Below are positions 59,071 to 64,000 of a stretch of 64,000 nucleotides of DNA, in pieces. The stretch comes from Acrocarpospora corrugata (lineage in GTDB: Bacteria > Actinomycetota > Actinomycetes > Streptosporangiales > Streptosporangiaceae): NCBI RefSeq assembly GCF_009687845.1, contig NZ_BLAD01000065.1, positions 41,059 through 105,058 of the forward strand. The letters run 5' to 3'. The first letter of the stretch is position 1. The number at the start of each line of letters is the position of its first letter. A model generated the notes under the pieces. It ran no database searches and was not told the origin of the DNA. It worked only from the letters and a program-made list of their open reading frames with translations. Both the position numbers and the translations under genes were made by a program.

Positions 59071-59111
59071 AGTGCTTTTGCTCGCGGTACGGGCACAGCA
59101 ATATCGATATC

Positions 59112-60161
59112 GTGGCGACGGACTTCTTGAACTCGATCAGGCGCACGCCGGTGGCTACCGTCCAGGTGAAGTCCCGAGGTCGAATCCGCCATTTACTACT
59201 CAAACGCGAGTCCTTCAATCCGACGGGGTCGGTCAAGGACCGCACCGCCCTGGGACTGCTCCGGGCCCTGGACGCCCGGGAGGAACTGCGGCCGGGTTCC
59301 GTCGTGGTGGAGTCCACCTCGGGAAATCTCGGCCTGGCCCTGGCCCACCTGCTGGACTCCCTCGACTGCCGGCTCATCGCGGTCGTCGACCCGAAAACCC
59401 CCGAGGCCACGCTGCGTCAGTTGAGTGCCGCCGGCGTGCAGCTGCACTGGGTGGACGTACCAGACGGACACGGCGGATACCTGCTCAGCCGTCTGGAAGC
59501 GGTCGCCGAACTGCGCCGCAAGAACACCGGATACCGCTGGACCAATCAGTACGGCAACCCGGCGAACCCCTTGATCCACCAGCAGACGACCGGCCCGGAG
59601 ATCGTGGCACAGGGAGGCCGAGAGCTTGACGCCGTATACGTAGCGGTTTCCACCGGCGGCACCCTGGCCGGAATCGCCGCCCACATCAGGCCGCTCCGCC
59701 GCCCGATCCGACTGGTGGCGGTCGACGCGGCGGCCTCCCTCGCCACGACGGGCGCCGTCGACCTGGACCGGCGGCCCGGCATGACCCGGACGTCACGCCT
59801 CGTCCCGGGCATCGGCGCAAGCCGGCCCTCCTCGTTCCTGCGATCCGACTCCTACGATCGGGCCGTCGCCGTGACCGACGCGATGGCGATCGCAACGGCC
59901 CGGATCTTCCTGGAAGACACCGGTATCGGCCTGGGCGGATCCGCCGGTTCCGTGGTGAGCGCCTGCGTTCACGACCTCGCTGAGCCTGGCGCACCTCGGC
60001 TGCCGCTCTGCCTGGCCGCCGACGACGCCGACAAGTACGCGGCGACACTCTACGACGACGGATGGCTCACCAAGATGGACCTCCTCCACGAGGTGACGGA
60101 GACGATTTCCCGTTTCAGGTCCGACGGGCTGGAGTTCTCCGCCGACTCATCCCCCAATTGA
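59112..60161 (+). CDS. SbnA-like PLP enzyme for 2,3-diaminopropionate (cysteine synthase fold)
   Basis: 349 residues of the cysteine synthase/fold-II PLP family. PLP lysine in NPTGSVKDR (Lys42), the phosphate loop region ESTSGNLGLA, and STGGTLAG. SbnA joins O-phosphoserine and glutamate to make the precursor that SbnB oxidises to L-2,3-diaminopropionate. I chose the GTG at 59112, which leaves about 11 residues before RRTP as in SbnA. The longer frame from an ATG at 59031 runs through the operator palindrome and has no clear ribosome site. The GTG also has a weak site, so the start is uncertain. It contains a TTA codon (59193-59195, Leu28). Its 3' end overlaps the convergent HTH gene by 15 bases. 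Confidence 0.87.
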   Translation: MATDFLNSIRRTPVATVQVKSRGRIRHLLLKRESFNPTGSVKDRTALGLLRALDAREELRPGSVVVESTSGNLGLALAHLLDSLDCRLIAVVDPKTPEATLRQLSAAGVQLHWVDVPDGHGGYLLSRLEAVAELRRKNTGYRWTNQYGNPANPLIHQQTTGPEIVAQGGRELDAVYVAVSTGGTLAGIAAHIRPLRRPIRLVAVDAAASLATTGAVDLDRRPGMTRTSRLVPGIGASRPSSFLRSDSYDRAVAVTDAMAIATARIFLEDTGIGLGGSAGSVVSACVHDLAEPGAPRLPLCLAADDADKYAATLYDDGWLTKMDLLHEVTETISRFRSDGLEFSADSSPN

Positions 60162-60461
60162 GCGATTCTGCGCCGATGGCACCCACCCACGCTTCGCCGC
60201 TTCCACGCCCGCCTGAAACCGCGTCTGCACACCCAGGAAGTCGAGCAGCTCCGCCACGCGCCGACTGAAGGTCCGCGGCGACATGGAGAGCCGGCGACTG
60301 GCGGTGATATCGGGGACACCCATGAGCAGCTGCTCAAGCACAGGCCAGAAATGAGCGGGCAGCTGAGGGCTTCGATGGATCGCCGTCCTCGGTTCGACGG
60401 CCCGGACGCGATCGGTGCCTGCGGGTCTCAGCGTGATCACCAGCTCTCTTGGACGGCACAC
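60147..60461 (-). CDS. Small LuxR-type HTH protein, maybe the end of a larger regulator
   Basis: 104 residues. The C-terminal 60 match the HTH region of a LuxR-family regulator of the TrmB/LAL-less type: LLMGVPDITASRRLSMSPRTFSRRVAELLDFLGVQTRFQAGVEAAKRGW. Full-length relatives carry about 200 more residues. The frame stays open upstream for about 47 codons with no usual start, so the gene may be an N-terminally truncated relic or a stand-alone DNA-binding protein. It is the nearest candidate for binding the palindromic operators, as LuxR-type HTHs bind inverted repeats, but this is only inference. Confidence 0.55.
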   Translation of the reverse strand: MCRPRELVITLRPAGTDRVRAVEPRTAIHRSPQLPAHFWPVLEQLLMGVPDITASRRLSMSPRTFSRRVAELLDFLGVQTRFQAGVEAAKRGWVPSAQNRSIGG

Positions 60462-60540
60462 ACGAGAGTCGGCAGGACGGCGTTCGAGCCAAGCGCCCCC
60501 GGGGCTCTCCTCCAGACAGCATGCGAAGCGCCGGTTTAGC

Positions 60541-60573
60541 GCAGTTTTAGTGCCGCTTTCGTGCCACTTTCAC
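60541..60573 (+). promoter_or_regulatory. Three 11-bp direct repeats upstream of the SARP gene
   Basis: GCAGTTTTAGT, GCCGCTTTCGT and GCCACTTTCAC follow one another at 60541, 60552 and 60563. Period 11 direct repeats of a heptamer are the recognised form of SARP binding sites. They lie about 113 bases upstream of the SARP start, so autoregulation or control by another SARP is possible. Confidence 0.5.
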
Positions 60574-60686
60574 CCAGGATTCTTGGTTTCGGCTAAACAT
60601 AAACCACAGCACAAGTCCGAAATATTACCTATGCACCTATATATGACTAAATGCGATTCAGCAGGGGCCGGGTAGCGTGTTTACTC

Positions 60687-63548
60687 ATGCTGGAATTCTG
60701 CGTACTCGGGCACCTGCAGGTCAGACGCGACGGCGTACCCGTGACCTTGGGTGCGGAGATGTGGCGACGTGTGCTGGCGGTGTTGTTGTGCCGGGCGGGC
60801 GAGGTGACTCCGGTCGAGGATCTGATCAGCGCGTTATGGCACGACGACCCCCCGCAGAGCGCACGGAAGACCGTCCAGCTGTATGTGCACCGGCTCCGCC
60901 AGGCCCTCGGCGACAACGAACGGATCGTGCACCGGACGGCCGGCTACGCAGTCGTCCTCGCCCCGGAAGAACTGGACACCCTGCGTTTCAGCCGCCTCGT
61001 CGCCGAAGGACGGGCCGCGCGGCAGCACGGCGATCTCGACCGGGCCAGCGTGACGCTGGAACAGGCCCTCGGACTGTGGCAAGGCCCCGCATACGCCGGG
61101 TTCGACGACATACCGCTGATCAACAGCGAGGCACGGCACCTCGAAGCACAGCGGGTGCTGACCTATGAGGAACTGGTCGCCGTCAACCTGGAACTGGGCC
61201 GCCACGCCGAACTCGCCGTCGACCTGATCGAGACGACACAGGTCCACCCCTACCGTGAACGGCTGCGCGCCTACTTGATGCTCGCGCTCTACCGGTCCGG
61301 ACGCCAGGTCGAGGCGCTGGAGGTCTACCGCCGGACCCGTGCGACCCTCAACGCGGAACTCGGCGTGGAACCCGGGCCGATGCTCAGATGGGTCCACGAA
61401 GCCATCCTCCGCGACGACGAGACCCTCGCGACGATCACCAGTGCCGGCCTGAACCACATCACGAGCGGCTCGGCTCCGGAGATCAGGCTGCCCCCCGAGC
61501 TTCCGATGCCGCCCGCACAGTACAAACCCGCATCCGGCTTGGTGCCTGCCCAGCTCCCCGCGGACCTGCCCGAGTTCATCGGTCGCGCCGCCAGCCTCCG
61601 CCAGCTGGACGCCCTGCTGCCCGAGGACCCCGCGCACCAGCCCGTCACCCTGGTGCTCTCCGCGATCTCCGGCACCGCGGGGGTCGGCAAGACGGCCGTG
61701 GCGGTCCACTGGGCCTACCGCGTACGCGACCGCTTCAGTGGCGGCCAGCTGTTCGTGAACTTGCGGGGCTTCGGCCCATCAGAGTCGGTGATGTCGCCAG
61801 CTGAGGCGATTCGCTGCCTGCTGGACGCGCTGGGCGTGGCGAACGAACAGATTCCCACCGACCTGGACGCCCAGATCGGCCTGTATCGCAGCCTGCTGGT
61901 CGGCAAGCGGGTGCTGATCCTGCTGGACAACGCCAGGGACGCCGAACAGGTACGGCCACTGCTGCCCGGGGCGCCGGGATGCCTGGTCCTGGTGACCAGC
62001 CGCAACCGGCTCTCCGGCCTGGTCGCCCTGGAGGGCGCGTACCCGCTGATCGTGGATCTGCTCACCGAGTCCGAGGCGCACGAGTTCATCGCGGCGCGCC
62101 TGGGCCGGGACCGGGTGGCCGGCGAGCGGGAGGCGGTGGCGGAGATCATCACCCGGTGCGCGCGATTGCCGCTGGCGCTGTCGGTGGTGGCCGCCCGCGC
62201 CGCGACCTACCCGGCCTTCTCCCTCGCGGCGCTCGCGAAGGAGCTGAGAGAGGCGCGCGGCGGGCTCGACGTGTTCGCCGACGGGGACACCGCCACCGAC
62301 GTGCGAGCCGTGTTCTCCTGGTCGTATCACGCGCTCAGCACCGACGCGGCCCGCCTGTTCCGGCTCCTCGGCCTGCACCCCGGCCCGGACATCGCGGTGC
62401 CCGCCGCGGCCAGCCTCGCCGGAATCTCCCAGAAAGAGGTACGCACACTCCTGACCGAGCTGTCCCGCGCCCATCTGATCAACGAGGTCGTCCTCGGCCG
62501 GTACACCCTGCACGACCTGCTCCGCGCCTACGCCACCGAACAGGCCCAGTTGCTGGAGCCCGCGGACGACCAGCGCGCGGCGATTCACCGATGGCTCGAC
62601 CACTACCTGCACACCGGTCACGCCGCCGCGCTGCTCCTGCATCCGCACCGGCAGCCGATCACGCTCGCCGCGGCACAGATCGGCGTGGTGGCGGAGGAAC
62701 TGACCGACCGCGAGCAGGCGATGGCCTGGTTCACCGCCGAGCATCCGGTGCTGCTCGCCCTCATCGACCAGGCCGTCAACGCCGGGTTCGACACCCACGT
62801 CTGGCAGCTGGCCTGGACCATGGACACCTTCTTCCAGCGGCGTGGCCACTGGCACGACCAGGTGGCCACCCACCACGCCGGCCTGAGCGCGGCCACGCGG
62901 CTGGCCGACCCGATCGGCGAAGCCCTCGCCTGCTCCGGCCTCGGCGTCGTCTACACCCACCTCGGCGAGCACGACCAGGCAGGCATGTACCTGTGCCGCA
63001 GTCTGGGCCTGTTCACCAAACTGGAGGACGTCGCCGGGCAGGCGCACGTGCATTTCCATTTCGGCTGGCTGTCCGAAGTGCGAGGCCAGTACCAGGAAGC
63101 CCTCGATCACGCGCGACAGGCTCTCGACCTCTACCAGGCCACCGTGCACCGGTACGGGCAGGCCAACTCCCTCAACGCCGTCGGCTGGTACCGCGCCCAG
63201 CTCGGCGACTACGCCACGGCCTCGCACTACTTGCTGCGGGCGCTCACTCTGCACCAGGAGATCGGCGACCATAGCGGCGAGGCGGCCTCCTGGGACAGCC
63301 TCGGCTACAGCTACCATCACCTCGGCCGCTACCGGGAGGCCGTCACCTGCTACGAGAACGCCCTCCGCCTGACCCGGATCCTGGGTGACCGTTACTACGA
63401 GGCCGACACCCTGAACCACCTCGGCGACACCAATCACGCGGCAGGGGCGTACGACGCCGCCCGCCGTGACTGGCAGCAGGCCGTGGACATCCTCCACGAA
63501 CTCGGTCACTCCGACGCCGACCAGATCCGCGCCAAGCTTCAGCAATGA
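60687..63548 (+). CDS. AfsR/SARP-family transcriptional activator with NB-ARC and TPR domains
   Basis: 953 residues. The start MLEFCVLGHLQVRRDGVPV is the usual SARP beginning, so the ATG at 60687 is chosen over one at 60651. Winged HTH about 1-95, BTAD helical domain about 97-245, NB-ARC ATPase about 290-560 (SGTAGVGKTAVAV near 330), then TPR repeats about 680-950 (YREAVTCYENALRLTRILGD). SARPs activate antibiotic clusters by binding direct repeats. It carries a TTA codon at 60834-60836 (Leu50), so translation should depend on the bldA tRNA and make the whole cluster late in growth. It is at the right edge of the cluster. Confidence 0.93.
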   Translation: MLEFCVLGHLQVRRDGVPVTLGAEMWRRVLAVLLCRAGEVTPVEDLISALWHDDPPQSARKTVQLYVHRLRQALGDNERIVHRTAGYAVVLAPEELDTLRFSRLVAEGRAARQHGDLDRASVTLEQALGLWQGPAYAGFDDIPLINSEARHLEAQRVLTYEELVAVNLELGRHAELAVDLIETTQVHPYRERLRAYLMLALYRSGRQVEALEVYRRTRATLNAELGVEPGPMLRWVHEAILRDDETLATITSAGLNHITSGSAPEIRLPPELPMPPAQYKPASGLVPAQLPADLPEFIGRAASLRQLDALLPEDPAHQPVTLVLSAISGTAGVGKTAVAVHWAYRVRDRFSGGQLFVNLRGFGPSESVMSPAEAIRCLLDALGVANEQIPTDLDAQIGLYRSLLVGKRVLILLDNARDAEQVRPLLPGAPGCLVLVTSRNRLSGLVALEGAYPLIVDLLTESEAHEFIAARLGRDRVAGEREAVAEIITRCARLPLALSVVAARAATYPAFSLAALAKELREARGGLDVFADGDTATDVRAVFSWSYHALSTDAARLFRLLGLHPGPDIAVPAAASLAGISQKEVRTLLTELSRAHLINEVVLGRYTLHDLLRAYATEQAQLLEPADDQRAAIHRWLDHYLHTGHAAALLLHPHRQPITLAAAQIGVVAEELTDREQAMAWFTAEHPVLLALIDQAVNAGFDTHVWQLAWTMDTFFQRRGHWHDQVATHHAGLSAATRLADPIGEALACSGLGVVYTHLGEHDQAGMYLCRSLGLFTKLEDVAGQAHVHFHFGWLSEVRGQYQEALDHARQALDLYQATVHRYGQANSLNAVGWYRAQLGDYATASHYLLRALTLHQEIGDHSGEAASWDSLGYSYHHLGRYREAVTCYENALRLTRILGDRYYEADTLNHLGDTNHAAGAYDAARRDWQQAVDILHELGHSDADQIRAKLQQ

Positions 63549-63551
63549 GTT

Positions 63552-63581
63552 CGGGCCAGGTGGTCGTTCCCACCTGGCCCG
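63552..63581. terminator. Bidirectional hairpin between the SARP and CBM2 genes
   Basis: A perfect 12-bp stem CGGGCCAGGTGG / CCACCTGGCCCG with a TCGTTC loop, in the 42 bases between converging stop codons. Confidence 0.85.
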
Positions 63582-63590
63582 GTTGTGGTG

Positions 63591-64000
63591 TCAGGGGCTG
63601 GTGCAGGTGGCGGTGGGGGTCGCCGCGGCGCCGTTGGCCGTGAAGCCGAACGTGGTGGACGAGTTCGCCGCGACGGAGCCGTTGTAGGCCGCGTTGCGGA
63701 CGGTCACGTTGGACCCGGAGACGGTCTGTATGCCGCTCCACACGTTGGAGAAGGTCTGCCCGCCGGGCCAGGTCCACCGCACGGTCCACGCGGTGATCGG
63801 CGCGTTGCCCGCCCGGACTGTGACCGTGGACTGGAACCCGTTCGGCCAGTTGCCGACCGTCGCGAGCGTGGCCGAACAAGCCCCCGGAACCGGAGACGGA
63901 GTCTGCGACGGACTCGGGGTCGGCGTGGGCGTTGAGTTCGGCGACGGGGTCGGGGTCGGCGTGGGGGTCGGGGAGGGGTTGGGGCCCGCCGCGTTGAGGG
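63591..64000 (-). CDS. Secreted protein C-terminus with CBM2 cellulose-binding domain (N-terminus beyond window)
   Basis: The visible C-terminal part (about 136 residues) begins in a Pro-Thr-Ser linker (SPTPTPTPTPSP). It ends with a family 2 carbohydrate-binding module: CSATLATVGNWPNGFQ, then ITAWTVRWTWPGGQTF, and NSSTTFGFTANG, with a stop after CTSP. Two Cys flank the module, as usual. CBM2 modules are found on secreted cellulases, xylanases and chitinases; the catalytic part is not in the window. The frame is open to the right edge. Confidence 0.9.
   Translation of the reverse strand, partial: LNAAGPNPSPTPTPTPTPSPNSTPTPTPSPSQTPSPVPGACSATLATVGNWPNGFQSTVTVRAGNAPITAWTVRWTWPGGQTFSNVWSGIQTVSGSNVTVRNAAYNGSVAANSSTTFGFTANGAAATPTATCTSP

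Noticed and set aside
59031..59111. Longer SbnA start at the ATG 59031
   Set aside because: It would place the operator palindrome inside the coding region and has no ribosome site; SbnA relatives begin closer to the RRTP segment. Not ruled out completely.
63850..64000. Repetitive C/G-rich tracts suggesting tandem repeats
   Set aside because: They encode a Pro-Thr-Ser linker of the CBM2 protein, and similar tracts near 110-165 and 800-880 encode Pro-Ser linkers of the RHS protein; no CRISPR-type spacing.
1..64000. tRNA, rRNA, CRISPR arrays, integrases, transposases
   Set aside because: I saw no cloverleaf, spacer array or recombinase motif in reading the window; a tRNAscan or ISfinder search was not possible here.

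Overview
The window is high-GC DNA (mostly G/C at third codon positions, frequent GTG and TTG starts, SARP and LAL regulators, MbtH, an F420-type oxidoreductase, rare TTA leucine codons). It is from a filamentous actinomycete. Gene content would suit the Streptosporangiales or Streptomyces and relatives, but genus is not decided by what I can read.

Layout. (1) 1-5169, minus: the N-terminal part of a very large secreted RHS/YD-repeat protein with DNRLRE and LamG domains, running off the left edge. (2) 5366-6079: a short coiled-coil protein, probably 5'-truncated. (3) 6080-27327: an oxidative/catabolic-looking region. A short-chain dehydrogenase and an alpha/beta hydrolase are followed by two divergent giant LuxR (LAL) regulators. 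Then comes a minus-strand operon of MFS exporter, aldehyde dehydrogenase, NTF2-like protein and fumarylacetoacetase-family hydrolase. Divergent from it is a plus-strand run of a second MFS exporter, an acyl-CoA-dehydrogenase-like flavin monooxygenase, an HSL-type esterase, an HpaB-type hydroxylase, a flavin reductase fused to a GntR/FCD-like regulator, and a response regulator/GAF histidine kinase pair. (4) 27688-63548: a hybrid NRPS-PKS biosynthetic cluster. (5) 63591-64000: the C-terminal cellulose-binding (CBM2) end of another secreted protein.

The NRPS-PKS cluster has three NRPS genes (A-PCP-C-A-PCP; C-A-PCP-C-A-PCP; C-A-PCP-C-PCP-TE), a single-module PKS with the domain order KS-AT-KR-DH-ACP, a type II thioesterase and an MbtH protein. 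It also encodes an F420/LLM-type oxidoreductase and a LanB-like protein that has only the tRNA-dependent glutamylation-type domain. Tailoring and supply genes are an SbnA/SbnB pair for L-2,3-diaminopropionate and a carbamoyltransferase that could convert it (or the peptide) to beta-ureidoalanine. A DrrAB-type ABC exporter, a small LuxR-type HTH protein and a SARP complete it. My reading of the adenylation pockets is Gly, an unreadable atypical site, Gln-like, a basic/amino side chain, and Ser.

The cluster appears to be co-regulated. Five copies of a 16-bp palindrome (consensus TGGCGA-N4-TCGCCA) lie just upstream of the NRPS, MbtH/LanB, PKS, carbamoyltransferase and SbnA/ABC transcription units. 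TTA codons occur in the SARP, SbnA, SbnB and terminal NRPS genes, implying bldA-type control. The most unusual points are the LanB-like protein inside an NRPS cluster, a terminal thioesterase with Cys in place of Ser and Glu in place of the usual His, a C-PCP module without an A domain, an aberrant A domain, and in-frame minisatellites in linkers or A-domain inserts of all three NRPS proteins.
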